64,000 nucleotides of DNA, taken from NCBI GenBank assembly GCA_003952965.2, contig RXIC02000500.1, positions 77,402 to 141,401 of the forward strand, given 5' to 3'. Both the position numbers and the translations under genes were made by a program. The stretch is from Morella rubra (Eukaryota > Streptophyta > Magnoliopsida > Fagales > Myricaceae). Every line of letters begins with the position of its first letter. Within the stretch, counting starts at the first letter, position 1. Positions 43,407 through 56,759 of the stretch are shown one piece after another. A model generated the notes under the pieces. It worked only from the letters and a program-made list of their open reading frames with translations. It was not told the origin of the DNA and ran no database searches.

Positions 43407-44368
43407 NNNNNNNNNNNNNNNNNNNNNNNNNNNNNNNNNNNNNNNNNNNNNNNNNNNNNNNNNNNNNNNNNNNNNNNNNNNNNNNNNNNNNNNNNNNNNN
43501 NNNNNNNNNNNNNNNNNNNNNNNNNNNNNNNNNNNNNNNNNNNNNNNNNNNNNNNNNNNNNNNNNNNNNNNNNNNNNNNNNNNNNNNNNNNNNNNNNNNN
43601 NNNNNNNNNNNNNNNNNNNNNNNNNNNNNNNNNNNNNNNNNNNNNNNNNNNNNNNNNNNNNNNNNNNNNNNNNNNNNNNNNNNNNNNNNNNNNNNNNNNN
43701 NNNNNNNNNNNNNNNNNNNNNNNNNNNNNNNNNNNNNNNNNNNNNNNNNNNNNNNNNNNNNNNNNNNNNNNNNNNNNNNNNNNNNNNNNNNNNNNNNNNN
43801 NNNNNNNNNNNNNNNNNNNNNNNNNNNNNNNNNNNNNNNNNNNNNNNNNNNNNNNNNNNNNNNNNNNNNNNNNNNNNNNNNNNNNNNNNNNNNNNNNNNN
43901 NNNNNNNNNNNNNNNNNNNNNNNNNNNNNNNNNNNNNNNNNNNNNNNNNNNNNNNNNNNNNNNNNNNNNNNNNNNNNNNNNNNNNNNNNNNNNNNNNNNN
44001 NNNNNNNNNNNNNNNNNNNNNNNNNNNNNNNNNNNNNNNNNNNNNNNNNNNNNNNNNNNNNNNNNNNNNNNNNNNNNNNNNNNNNNNNNNNNNNNNNNNN
44101 NNNNNNNNNNNNNNNNNNNNNNNNNNNNNNNNNNNNNNNNNNNNNNNNNNNNNNNNNNNNNNNNNNNNNNNNNNNNNNNNNNNNNNNNNNNNNNNNNNNN
44201 NNNNNNNNNNNNNNNNNNNNNNNNNNNNNNNNNNNNNNNNNNNNNNNNNNNNNNNNNNNNNNNNNNNNNNNNNNNNNNNNNNNNNNNNNNNNNNNNNNNN
44301 NNNNNNNNNNNNNNNNNNNNNNNNNNNNNNNNNNNNNNNNNNNNNNNNNNNNNNNNNNNNNNNNNNNN
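43407..44368. other. assembly gap (962 N)
   Basis: A run of 962 N. Flanking sequences on the two sides are duplicates of one another, so the true distance and order here are uncertain. Confidence 1.
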
Positions 44369-45543
44369 CTATGAACTGAGATTGAACCCAGAGATTATTC
44401 CGTCCCTCATTATCTCAGATTCATTTCTGTTGATCACCATTACAAAACCTTGCTAAAGAAGGTATACTCCAGAGGTTGCTGGAGGTCTACCAAGTGAAGC
44501 TGATTGCACGTGGAGTGTGGAAAGATTGGCTTGGCTGTAGAGATCAATTTTTCGGTATCACACCTTCAAACGGAAGAGGAGTTCCTCGTTCCCTGCAAGA
44601 GGCAGATTGGATGTTGTATTCCAGGTAAGGTAACAGTAGAGTAGACTAGCAATGGGGTGTTGGGTAGTTTATTGATCACTGTGTACCGAGTTTGAAGAGT
44701 TTAGTGGATTTGATTAACTGCCCTTCAAGCCTGGAGAGTTTTTACCTCTTGAAAGAATTCTTTCAAGCGGGTTTTCTCTTCGTAACCAAATCTTGTGTCT
44801 TTGTTGTGATTTTGTTTACGTAGATTAACTTGCTGTTATTGTGATTATTTCTTTCTTTAGTTTCCTTGATTAAGAAAGAAGTATAGTATTGTTCTGTGAT
44901 TTTGAGAATCTGCTGTCCTTATTGGATTATCAATTCCGCACGACATTTTGTTGCTTTAAGTTTTCTTGAAATTACTGATTGTGCTTGTGAAGACTGTGCA
45001 GTTTTTTAAGTGGTTAAAGAATTTTAAGAAAAATCAAAACCTATTCAACCCCCCTTTCTAGGTTCGGCAATGTTATTGAGTCTTGAACTATCCACTTCAA
45101 TTTCATACGTGATAAGATTGAGAAGGGCCGGCTCATTCATCCTCTTCATGTTTGCACCACTTTTCATCACCTTGCAAGACATAATTTGGGATAAACTTTC
45201 TCTATATTGCTCTTTGAGTATATACTAAACTTCTAGAGTTCATACAAATTTGTTCATAATAAAAGAATTCAATATATAAAAGAAATCTCCTTGCTAAACA
45301 TTAATGCGGAATATATAGTTACAAGAAAGATTAGTTTTTTTATCGACTCTAAATTTTCACACTGAACCAACGTTCAAATTCTAGAAGATGTACAAAACAA
45401 AATTAACCACACTGATCAAGCTTAAATGAAAGATGGTGAGATTGCTGGAAATTAAGATCAACAGTCCAGAATACTCCATAGAAAGAAAGAAAAAAAAGGC
45501 AAATCACAAAGTAACTGGTGAGAAAGACCATAACACATTAAGG
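44369..45543 (+). repeat. second copy of LTR end plus flank after the gap
   Basis: Positions 44,369-45,090 correspond to 42,225-42,960 and 45,115-45,543 to 42,961-43,406. The LTR-like part is visibly more diverged between the copies than the flank. The first copy stops at TTAAGGC, where the gap begins, whereas this copy continues with TTAAGGCTCCATTCG. Confidence 0.85.
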
Positions 45544-45899
45544 CTCCATTCGTTTTAATTATGTTTCAATAAAGTAATCCAATTTCCGGTGTTTGGTTGT
45601 TACATCAAATATATTTTCTGAAAATATTTTTCCAATATTTTTGCACATGTTATATTTTTTGTAATTTTATATATTAATAAATTTAATTTTTAACATTGGG
45701 GCGAGAAGTTTGCAACGAAGGATGCTGAAAGAAGAATCATTAGCACCATCAAGAAGTAAGAGAGACATTAGAGATTGAGTGTAAACTATCTAAAGTTCAT
45801 CTTTGTTTTAAACGAAGGATGCTGCACGTTGTTGACAAAGAGAGTACAATATTGCTCATAATCAGAGTCCATGTTGTTGATCTTATATATTCTTACACT
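45544..45899. other. no gene; MITE-like start at about 45,543
   Basis: GGCTCCATTCGTTTTAATTATG resembles the terminal sequence of hAT-type MITEs (only the first part is diagnostic). No partner end is found. The remainder is AT-rich. Confidence 0.35.
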
Positions 45900-46850
45900 T
45901 GAATAAACCAAGTTTAGACTCAATCTATACCTAGAGGGGTGAATAGGTATTTAAAAATACTTTTACAATCACCTATAAAAAATCAAAATGATTTTTCAAG
46001 ACACAAACTTAAATCAGAATCTTTAATATTCCTTCGTCACACACAACTTCTAATCGGAAATACAATATGCTTTCAATCTCTTCAATTGAACAAGATTATC
46101 AAATCTTTCTTTAATCCAAACAACATATAAAAGAAATTATATAACCTTTCAATCGATATTGAAATTATATAACCTTTCAATCAAGATTGTCAATCTAGCA
46201 ATCTGGATTAAGGAAATACAAAATCAATCACAAGATTAAGAGATAAGGATAGAGAGATAATCAAGCACACAACAAACACCAAATTTTTGTTGACAAAAAT
46301 AAAACCACTTAAAGAACCTCATCAAAGAGAGAAACACTTTGGGTGAGGTCACCACCAAAATGAACCAAAATTAATCCACTATGAATCCGCAATCTTACAA
46401 CTAGTGATCCTTAGCGCAAAGCCCCTTTGCCTATTTTCAAGATATCAATTCGTAAGACATCAAAGTGCCACACTTGTACCAGAGCACACGAACGACGATC
46501 AGAACCTCTGAACCTTTTTGCAGTAGATTCTCATACGAAATCGCATAAGCCTTTCAATGGAAGTCCAGCTACTCACCCCCATTGGAACTCTAGCTACTCA
46601 CCCCTGTAAAAACTCTTGAAAGATCCTCACAAGGATATGGTGATGATCTTGGTGATTTTGTTCGTAAAGAAAAATATTTTTACAATCAAACTCTCAAAAT
46701 TCTTTCCTACAAATTCTTAAAATTTTTGCTTCCCAAACATCCTTTAACTCTTGGAGGATGTGAAAGTAAAAAAAAAAAGAGTTTGAAAAGAAGATTTTTG
46801 CAAGAAAAGTTTTTATAGATTTTTGTAAAAGTTTTTTTGGTTTTGTATTG
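45900..46850 (-). mobile_element. copia-type LTR, reverse orientation
   Basis: CTAGAGGGGTGAATAGGT at about 45,930-45,950 is the reverse of the CACCCCTCTAG block near the 3' end of plant copia LTRs, so the LTR lies rightwards on the minus strand. CTCACCCC and CTCTTGAAAG motifs, and the GA-rich/CT-rich leader pattern at 46,300-46,620, fit. Boundaries are approximate; no internal region was found, so it is likely solo or truncated. Confidence 0.5.
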
Positions 46851-48969
46851 TTTTTCAATTAAAATAAAAATATACTTGAATTACTTTATATATATATATA
46901 CCATATTCACTAAATTAGCACTGTCACTGCTTCAAAAATCTCTTTGAATGCAAGTACTCCACCTGAATCTGTTCTTTAAAATCATGTACTACTTGCTGTG
47001 TGGAAGAAGCATTTGCTTTCTGTACTTGGTCTTGTTATTAATCATGCTTTATTTTTATACCGATACTTTAATGGTTTCATAGTTTTGGATTTACATTTTC
47101 ACTTTTCTAATGGTTTACATTAGTTTTTGTATAGAAGAATGAGAGTTTGCTTCTTTTTCTGTAATGTTTCCCACTAGATTTGCAAGAGACGTTCCAAGGC
47201 TTCATCTTGTTCATCTCCTTTCAAGATTGGCTTACTTCAGAAAATTCAAGCTGCTGACAACCTTTCTCTCCTATTGATGACATTTCATGTGTAATTTTTC
47301 CTAATAATTTCGTTTAGGTTTTAAGGAAAAATATTAATCAGCAGTGTGATTGTGTCCTCAAAATTTTTTGAAGGGGAGAAATTGACACCAGTTAGTGTTA
47401 ATGAGCTCTGATAGGCCATAAGTTGTAAGGTACAATAAGACTTGGCCACCCCTGGCTTGACCTGTCGCTGACATTTCAGCCTGGCCATTTAAATCTCCAG
47501 CTAGGAATCCTTGAGAGCTTAGACTCCTAACCAGACACTCGAAGAGGACCTATATGATCGACATCCGATAAGAACCCATATGATCGATATTCGATAAGAA
47601 CCTATATGATCGGAAGCTTTCACTCTCATAATCAAACTCCAAGACTTAGCTCTTTGAGGTATTAAACTTCCAATAGATTTGTGGTTCTCACACCCTTATA
47701 AAATCAAGGCACCATTTTCAGTTTTCTCCATGCTAAACACTTTTCTGAGATCTGATTGTGGCATTAGAGACTTGATCCGAGGCCACCCTTCTCGGTGATT
47801 CTTGCAGGACTGCTTGGTTATAACCTCTTGGTGATTCTCGAAATCATCAAGCTCAATCATTAAAAAAAAAAGAGTTTTTGATATTCTCTGCATTTTATTA
47901 GCTTCATTCAAGTTTATGTTAGTCTATTTTTATTTTGTATTGGTCACGTGCTTACGAGAGTTACAAGTTTTTTCCTACCAAAAGGCTCAGGGTGTCACCT
48001 AGTGTCGATGACCAGAAATTATATCAAAAATTAGATGCCATTGATCTTTGTCCTTAGCAGAAAAGCATATTCCTTAATTTAGCTTCAACCACATCTTCCA
48101 TCAACCCAATAAATTAGCTCATTGAGTGAAAAATTTGAGGAAGTTTTTCCCCTCTAATTCCCTAATGGTTTGCTTGAGATTCATATAGAAGATCTCAATC
48201 ACTCCCTCTATCTTTAAGCATGTTTTGTTGTTTAATTTTTTTTAATAAATTTGAAGGCCTTAAAAAAATTGTGTTTGCAAATGGGTATACAAACAAAAAG
48301 CTATTCAATGTGCTAGAATTTGAAACGGGTCTTAAACAGAGCTTGTGTATAAGAAATTTAACTTGGTAAGTAAACTCCAAACATCACATATAAACTAAGA
48401 CATTTTTGGATTTATTGACAAAATACTATATAGCTATTTAGATGTTCTATCCATAAAAATTCTTGTACATGAGATGATATGGTGCCTCGTTTATTTGGCT
48501 TATTGGTTAAATAGTCAGTTCCTTATATAGCGTTATGATCAACTGATTATAACTTGAAAAAAAAGTGATGTATCATGTGCTTCACATATTTTACCACATC
48601 AAAGTTCAGTGGAAAGTTGATTAGTTTTATTAATACACTACAAGTTCGAGGGTTAGATTGCTTAAACTTCAAACTTGGTCACCACTTCAAAACAATACCT
48701 CTTGAGCAGTTAAGGATGGCTTTGTGTCTAACTACATTTATTTAAAATAACAATTTATTCAATTGAAAAAATACACGTAGCTTTTGAAAGCTCTTTTCAA
48801 AGGGCCGGATATAAAAATTTCTGGACACAATGCCAAATTAAATTTCAAACACTCATAGTTATATAGGTTGTGGAGAAATATTTACTTTTTATAGAACATA
48901 TTCTTAATTTGAAAAAAATCTCTTTTTCTAGCACCAAGTACTTGATCCATAGAGGACTAGTACAAATGA
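46851..48969. other. no gene; short tandem repeat at 47,544-47,612
   Basis: A 26-bp unit around AGAACCTATATGATCGATAT occurs two and a half times at 47,544-47,612. The rest has no supportable coding sequence. Confidence 0.5.
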
Positions 48970-49157
48970 GTGTCCGAGTATGTCAATTTGGCAATCGATA
49001 GCTGGCCAGTATACCGATCAAAAGACTAAGCCTGAGCAGCAGATCTTCTGGGCAATAGACAGTGTGCATCCGAGCATGTCAGATTTGGCAGTCGACTGTT
49101 AGCCAGGATACCGGTTAAGAGACGGAGCATGAGCAGTAGATCTTCTTGGCGGTAGAT
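48970..49157. repeat. tandem duplication of about 93 bp
   Basis: Two adjacent units (about 48,970-49,062 and 49,063-49,157) share CCGAGYATGTCA, TTTGGCARTCGA, and GAGCAGYAGATCTTCT. Divergence is substantial, so the duplication is old. Confidence 0.7.
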
Positions 49158-51977
49158 AGGGTGATATACCACATATGTACAGTTTGAGTCGGTTGGCTCT
49201 CCCCATTCATTATCTTCGTTTCCTGAAAGTGCTCCTCCTTTGTTTTGAATTGAGTTGGTCGACTCTTCCCAGTTCATTGAGCTATCTTCAACTTGAGTCG
49301 GTTGACTCTCATCCCATGCCTGGACTTGGGAACGAAATGATAGCTATTCTTGCATAGTTAAGAGTTAGACGCTATAATGCTACCTGTTGAAGCTACCGTA
49401 GAGTGGATTCAACACAAACTTGAGGCGTTTGAGGCGTGAAAGTACTAATTTAAGAAAGTTATAATTGTGAGCATGGTATATCTATATATATAAAATAAAT
49501 CAAGCATTTTTGTCAACAATAGCCACATGCAATTGAAGTTCAAGTGAAAAACAACATAAAGACTTCTTTTTTTTTTGAAAACCCATAAAAACTATTCTCA
49601 CAAAAATTTTCTTTTAAATATATTTTTTTACTCTCACATTTTTCAATAGTTAGGATGATGTTTGGGAAGCAAAATTTTTAAGAATTTTGACTTTATAGAG
49701 AAAATCTTGTGAGTTTGACTTTTTATGGGGTTTTGTAAAATGTTGGTGAAAATATTTAAAAATGTTTGATTGTAAAAATATTTTTGTGGATATTTGTTAA
49801 AAAGCAATGAGAAAAAAAGATTTGATAAAACTTTGGAATGAAAAGTAATAGAGTTTGTTAAAAGTTAAGATGAGAAAAAATTTGATGTATGAAAAGTGTG
49901 AAAAATTTAGAATTTGTGTGAAATTTTTGAGATTTTAATATGTGGTTATAAAAATTTTGAAGTTTTTGAATTTTTTTTTTTCAGAAAGTTGAACTTTTTT
50001 CCTTTCAAAACATGATTTGGAAACAAAAATTTTAAGAGTTTTTAGTTGTAGGAGAAAATTTTGGGAGTTTTACTTTTTTATGGGTGTGTAAAAAATTGTG
50101 AAAATTTTAAGAATATTAAATAATTTTTATTGGAGTTTTTTCAAAACTAAGAAGAGAGAATGTTTGATAGAATTAAATAAGAAAGCAATTAAAAAAATTA
50201 GAGAGATTTAAAAATTTATTAAAGTTGGTGTGAAAATGTGTTGAAATTTTTGTGAAAATTTAGAATTGTGATTTTTAGTTATAAAAAATTTAACATTTTG
50301 AAATTTTTTTTCAAAACATTTCTATTTTGAAACACCAAAAAAAAAAAAATATTTCAAAAAAAATTCTTATCATTACAAAAAAATATTTTCATAAACACAA
50401 ATAAACATAGCTCTAGATATGTGAATCACTTTTTACTAACTTTAGTTTAATTGATTTTTTTTTTGATGAGATGCTTTTATGTTTCATAAAGATTGTAGGA
50501 TTGTATTCTACCTCCACTTCTGATAATTCGTGTTTTTCATTATATATTTTCTATTCGGTCTTATTCAACACATGGTGGACATTTTAAAGATATTTTTATC
50601 TGTTTATGTTAGTCGATTTATGTGTTACTATTTTGGCCTCTATATAGAAATGTACATGACTTCTTTACCAACTATAAGTCACCTTTAAATGAAATTCTTT
50701 TTTTTTTTTTTTACTGGTGTCTTATATTGCTTTGAATAATAATGTTCTTCTCAAGTGATTCAAGAATATAATTTTTACAAATTTGAGAATACAATTTTTA
50801 TAAACGAAATTACATGTAAAACATAGGAAAAAAGAAGAAGAAAAAAATGATCATTGAAAATTTATCAAAGCTAGCTCTTGCACTCACGACTCTTTGTATA
50901 TTTATTAATCTGGTTATAAAACCCTTAAGTTTTATATTGTCCACATAAAATACATATTCTTTGCTTTTAGCTAGTTGTTACTATTGTTTTCCCGATAGGC
51001 CTGTGATAGTGTCTGCCTCATGTGGTCTAGCTTGCATACTTGATGTGTAGAATATTCTTTATGCATGTTATTGTGTTTTATGTGTTTTAAGGTATATCCC
51101 GATATGTGTTCATGTGTTATGATGCATTCATAGGCTTAATCATAGGTCTTATTTTATTGTTAAAACTTAGAAGAAGGTTTCTATCAATTACGCTTTATTA
51201 CTAAAAAAAATTTCAAAGAAAAACATTGATTGTATATTTTAACATGATGGTTATTGGCAAATACTGTGATATTCGTTTTATTGTCTTTGTTTCTCATAGG
51301 CTATATTTACTAGTTTTGTTTACAAATATTCTTTGTAGATTGTCATTTTTTACTTATGTTAAACGTGTGTATATCGTCTAATGGTCTAAACGTTATATCA
51401 AGAGAAACTACCTGATGATTTTCTAGATTATTGGGATTTACTTAGTTATTATGATGGTTTGCTTAATCTTTTGAGAGATCAGAAAACATGCAATATGTTG
51501 TGTAGGACTTCTTTATACTTTTTTTAAAAAATTGATAATGCATTTTATTTTAGCATGTTATTGGTTATTATTATGAAAAATAAAGGAATGAAATCGACTT
51601 CTTCTTTTAACAACAATCTAGCAATTAGCTTCTCTGTGTATCCATTCATTTGGTTGGTTCTTGCGATTTGGCTGGTTCCTTGTATTTGGTTGGATCTCTC
51701 TTTCTTGGTTCTTGCAATTTAGTTGGTTCCTTTTATTTGGTTGTGAATGATCTCTTTTTGTTGGTTCCTTTTGATATTCAGTTGGATCAATGTTGTGAAT
51801 CCTTTGCATTTTAATTGTCTACTTTTGCTTTCGATTTGGCTTTGTTGATTGTTCACAATGATTTCGGTTGGTTATTCACAGTGGTTCATGGTGATTTTGG
51901 TTGACTAAAAAAACTTCTTCAGTTTTTGGCTATTCGATGAAGGTTGAAAATAGATCGAAATTGAAGAGGAAGTATAC
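49158..51977. other. AT-rich non-coding region
   Basis: Positions 49,560-50,400 consist mostly of diverged GAAAATTTT/AAAATTTTGA runs. Positions 51,640-51,800 repeat TTGGTTGGTTC/TTGGTTCCTT imperfectly. No gene, RNA gene or element boundary can be supported. Confidence 0.5.
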
Positions 51978-53143
51978 ATGGAGCAACCTCTCTATTACAC
52001 TAATTCTCAGTTTCCTCACCACGTGTGCAAGTTAAATAGGGCTTTGTATGGTCTCAAACAAGTTCCATGGGCTTGGTTCCACCGATTCAGGTCCCTTATT
52101 CTTCGGATTAGGTTTAAGTGCAGTAAGGCCGATTCCTCTCTTTTTGTCTATCATTCACAAGCTAATGTCATTTACCTCCTTTTATATGTGGCTGATATTG
52201 TGCTTACAGGGAATAATTCTCAATTGTTATGCTCCTTTATTACTTGGCTTGCCACTAAGTTTTCTATGACAGATCTTGGTGATCTTCATTACTTCCATGG
52301 TATTGAGGTTTCTCGAACCTTTTATGGTCCTTTCCTCAGTTAGACAAAATACGCCCTTGATCTCTTGGAGCATGCTTAGATGCTTGACTGCAACTAATTT
52401 CCACTCCCATGGTAGTTGGTCAATACCTTTCAAGTGTTGGTTCTCCTTATGCGGGTCCTACCCACTTTCGAAGTCTTGTGGGTGCTTTACAATATTTGAC
52501 TATCACTCAGTCTGATCTTTCCCATGTTGTCAGCCCCGTTTGCCAGTACATTCCTGCTCCCACCAAGGATCACTTTTAAGTAGTAAAGCGAATCTTATGC
52601 TATATCAAGGGCACTATCACCTTTGGTCTCTCTCTTACGGCTTCCTCTTCTCGGACTCTTACTGCATACACTAATGCTAATTGGGCTGGTTGCCCCTATA
52701 CTCGTCGATCTACTTCTTGATTTGCTATTTTCCTTGGCTGCAATTTAATTTCCTGGAGTGCCAAGAAACAACCTATTGTTTCTCAGTCTAGTGCAGAGTT
52801 AGAATATCGTGCTTTGGCTAGTATTGCTACTGAAGTTTCTTGGTTCACTCACATTCTTCGTGACCTTTATATTGCTCTGCCGCATTCTCCAATTATATTA
52901 TGTGATAACCGTAGTGCCATTTTTATGGCCTCCAATCATGTAACAAAGCCATGGTCCAAGCACATTGCTTTAGATTATCATTTTATTTGTAAAATGGTGT
53001 ATGCTAGCAAATTCGTCTTCAGTTTGTCCCATCGGAGTTGTAACTTGCCGACATCTTCACCAAAAGTCTTTCCAAGCCTCAATTCCTTCTGTTACGTTCC
53101 AAGCTCACCATTTTTCCGCCATGGTTCCCTTGCGGGGGGAGGG
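51978..53143 (+). pseudogene. Ty1/copia RT and RNase H, 5'-truncated and decayed
   Basis: RT C-terminal half: VCKLNRALYGLKQVPWAWF, DSSLFVYH, then YVAD at 52,185-52,196 where copia RTs have the catalytic YVDD, followed by ATKFSMTDLGDLHYFHGIEV and a stop near 52,340. The connection and RNase H follow with shifts and stops: NWAGCPYTRRSTS near 52,678, ISWSAKKQPIVSQSSAELEY near 52,750-52,805, then LCDNRSAIFMASNHV and KHIALDYHFI. The lineage resembles the Ale/Retrofit side of copia. The protease, integrase and 5' LTR are absent. Confidence 0.92.
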
Positions 53144-53456
53144 TGTTAGAGAGAATATTGTCAATCATGACTCCAGCTCATTGACCCGTGATGATAACAC
53201 CAAAAAAGGAAATGAATTCTCTAGATTATTGACATGATATGCTAGCGATAGAAAATCATTGACGCGTGATGTTAGCACAAGAGAGGGAAAGACTTGAATT
53301 GTAAAGTTTTTGATTTCCATGTATAGTTGGTTCTATCTTTATTTGTACAAAATATACTTCTATAAATAATAGAAGACCTCGCAACACACTGGTGTCAAAG
53401 AGTTCAATTTCATGCATTACTGCTTCCGCTTTCCTTAGGTCTTATAAACCTATACA
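53144..53456 (+). repeat. 3' LTR of the copia element
   Basis: A polypurine tract GCGGGGGGAGGG (53,132-53,143) is followed by TGTTAGAGAGAATATT, a standard copia LTR start, and the likely end is AAACCTATACA at 53,456. About 313 bp, a normal short-LTR length for this lineage. The end position is an estimate because no 5' LTR is available. Confidence 0.7.
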
Positions 53457-56400
53457 AGACCGACCCTTTTAAAGTTGTACTCCAGGAACTGTAGTGGTAA
53501 TGGTAATTATTCTTTTAAAAAAAATTATTCACTTTAGCTCTAAAACAAACATGTGTTCATAAACATTGTCTTGTTCCATCATTTTTTCTTTTTTTAAAAA
53601 GAATGACTGCATTGAGAATTAGTGTCATCATAAAAGTAAATTATAAAGATGAAGCAAAATTTAAAGAAATAGCAAAGGGAAAACATGCCGGCCGCAATGA
53701 GGAGGAAAAAATTATTGGATAATCAAGACTGCTAGAAGCCTATAAATTTCTAGCCTATCTTCTAATCTTCTGACAAACAACACCCTAATTTTTAATACAC
53801 ATTTGCCTATAATAGTTAGTCGAATTGAGTCTATGATTAGTTGCTTCTATATTATTATCTTGTACAATTATTTTGATTAATATGATTGCACTTGCACCCT
53901 TTAAACATTGTGTTCATTATGAAATATTAATTTATTTTGTTTTACAACCTTATTGTATGTCCATGCATAATTGAATAAAACATACCACATTAGCATCGCC
54001 GAAAAGGGTTGTTACATGTAGTGAACATTTTTATTATTTGATTTGTTGTAGATTTCTCACACAAATCCTGAATGCTACCATCACCAAAAGAAAGAAAACA
54101 CATAAATAGGACCAACATTAACTTAATCGAAGTTGCTCCATGATTAATACCTCTTTTCTTTGCTACTAAAAGTTGTCCTCGCCGTTATTCAACTAGAAAG
54201 AAACCAAGATTAAGAGAGCTTCCTAATATGTGCATAATTTTACCTAGTATAATTCATAATATTATAGTTTAATATTCTATAATTTTTGAACTAAGTAAAT
54301 GAACTATGAGCCATAAAGCTGCAATGGAATTTGTGAGTCCATCCTCTTTAGAAGTGGCGTTTTCATTCCCGTCTAAATTTGAAGTCAAGCATATTGTTTA
54401 AAGCCAAAACAAAAATACAAAGATAAAAGGGTATTTAAAATTTCTAGTCATAGTGAAACAATTTTTAGGGATGAAAATAAATCACCCAAACTAAGAAAAG
54501 GTCACAAACATCTCACAATAATTATTTAAAATTTCAAAAAATAGAAGAAACAAAGGTCGCACAAATCATGCCACATGCCCACTGCATAATCTACTAAGAT
54601 AGATGTATCATATATATAAAACGGACACATTCCAGCAATTCAAATAACTAACATCACACTAACATTCCATCAATTCAATAAAGACCACAATTACTACTCT
54701 TCCATTTAAATTATGCATTGCATAGTACTCCCAATAACCTTCTTAAATTGCATGAGCACGTCACCTCATAAAAATCTCTTCTCTTCACAGTCTCTTCACT
54801 TCAAGGTACTCAACCTGAAAGTATCAAAGAAAAATGTTACGAAATAACAACTATCTAAACATATAGATACCACAAAATAAAATTTAGCCTCAAATAATTA
54901 ACATTCCAGGAAGCTAGTAGCAAGCATTTTCCCCTCATTCAATTAGTCCAACTTAAAATTTGCCTCCCAACTTCAAACTTTCAAATCTTCTTTTGTAGTT
55001 GGCAATAGGATATTCTAAAATAACAGAAGGTAAAGAAAGACTTGTGTGTGCTGTCAATGTCTTAGGTCGAAATAAATCTTTTGGAGTACTATTGTATAAA
55101 TCTATTGTGCAGAGAGTGCTAGCTTGCACGTTCATTAGCAAAGAAAGAGGTAAGCTAATACTGTCAACTACCAATTTTCAAATCCTACACATAGTTTGCT
55201 ACTTATCATTACTAGTGGCCTTTGTGTTTTACTAGGGGCCAAATTCATGGGATCTAGACAATAATACATATGTCACACCGAATGGCCATAGGATTTGCCA
55301 AATTTTTGTAAGACTTCTTCTGCAAATTGATTTATAAATCCCATTGAAGCTTGAGATCCATGCTAGCTATTCATCTCATTCTTCTTCTTCTTCCATTTTT
55401 TTTTTTATAAAAAACTTAACATTGTTTTAGCTTAATCCAATGACTTATAAATACTATCTTCTTACACAAATTAGGATATCTAATCCAAATGATTTCTAAA
55501 AAAAAGGCCTAATTATACAAACAGTCATTATGATATAGCGTTTTGATAAAAAGGTCCCTGTGGTAAACATTTCTACAAATTTTTCCCTGTAGTCAGTGTT
55601 CAAATGTGATCCCTTCATTTTACTTTTGTCAGCAATTAAGGCTTGATGCTGGGGCTATATTCTTGCCATTGAAGTCTTCAAGAAATTCCCTTCTAGAGAG
55701 AATTGGCGTGTCCATGAGAGAATCTTTGAATCCTCTAGCTTTTGTTTCTTGCGAGTTTAGTTTTGTTAATCACTATGCTAACGAGGAAGCGTACCACCTT
55801 ACTGTATGCTTCCTCGATGGGCTCCAAGATTAGTTCTGGAAGCCACCTCGATGTTCGTGAGTACTATTCGAACTTGGTTTGGATCTATGCTAGGATTGAT
55901 CCCCCCTAGTTTGTTTGAATTTTTTGAATAAAGGTAATCGTAGTTTGATTAAAAAGGTTTCATGCTGAGCTAGAAAAAAATATGTCCACATGTGCACCAA
56001 TTAATGATGGACACATGTCATACTCAACCAACTTGATGACACATTGGAAGCCCACTCAACCCTCATAATCCACCATGCGCCTTGTGAGCCTTTTTTCTAA
56101 AAAACTAAGATGACTCATCAAACAGATTCATTGAGAGCTTTTCCCTCTTAATACCCCCACCTCTTCCAACAAACTGAAAAATTCTCAATTTGTGAGCTCT
56201 GGAAAACCCTAAAGAAGTGAGGGCATGAAATGGTGCTGGATAGAACTCATTGGTCAAGGGCACATTGGTATTGGAGATCGTTGATAATAGAATTTAGTGA
56301 GTGTAGGATAATATTTCTCAAAGCTATGAATTCCCACTAGCTCTTGTTAAAGCTCTTATTCAACCTTTGGTACAGGCAATTTGAGTCTTTAAGAGCTTTC

Positions 56401-56759
56401 CCTTTAATGGGTTTTGGTGTTCTTGATCCTTTACTTCTTAGTGGTGAGGAACACCATGTACTTTAGAAGTACGTGAGATTCAACACCATGCATGCTATTG
56501 TGCTTGATGTGCTGTTGATTTTTTCTGATCTTTTGGAGAGGAGCTTCAATCCAAAAGGTGGGCTCGACTTGAACCTGTTGATGAGCTTGGACAACACTAT
56601 TTTCTTGTTCCTTTTGGTTTGTTTGGTTTATGAGTCTTTTTCTTACTTACTTGGTCAGGTCCCCATATTGTCCATTGTTGTTGAAGTTGCTGATATATAA
56701 GCATGTTCGTTGAGCACCCTATTGGGCTAATTCCTTCCATGTACAGGAAAGCCTAAGTA
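53457..56759. other. no gene recognised
   Basis: AT-rich to about 55,600. From 55,600 to 56,700 short frames are open (for example 55,606-55,833 and 56,473-56,700) and read like decayed gene or retroelement sequence, but no family can be named. Confidence 0.45.

Noticed and set aside
43295-44374. Long open frame across the gap
   Set aside because: It consists almost entirely of N and has no meaning.
51618-51809. Asn/Gln/Pro-rich frame on the minus strand
   Set aside because: It is the translation of an imperfect TTGGTTGGTTC repeat tract, not a gene.
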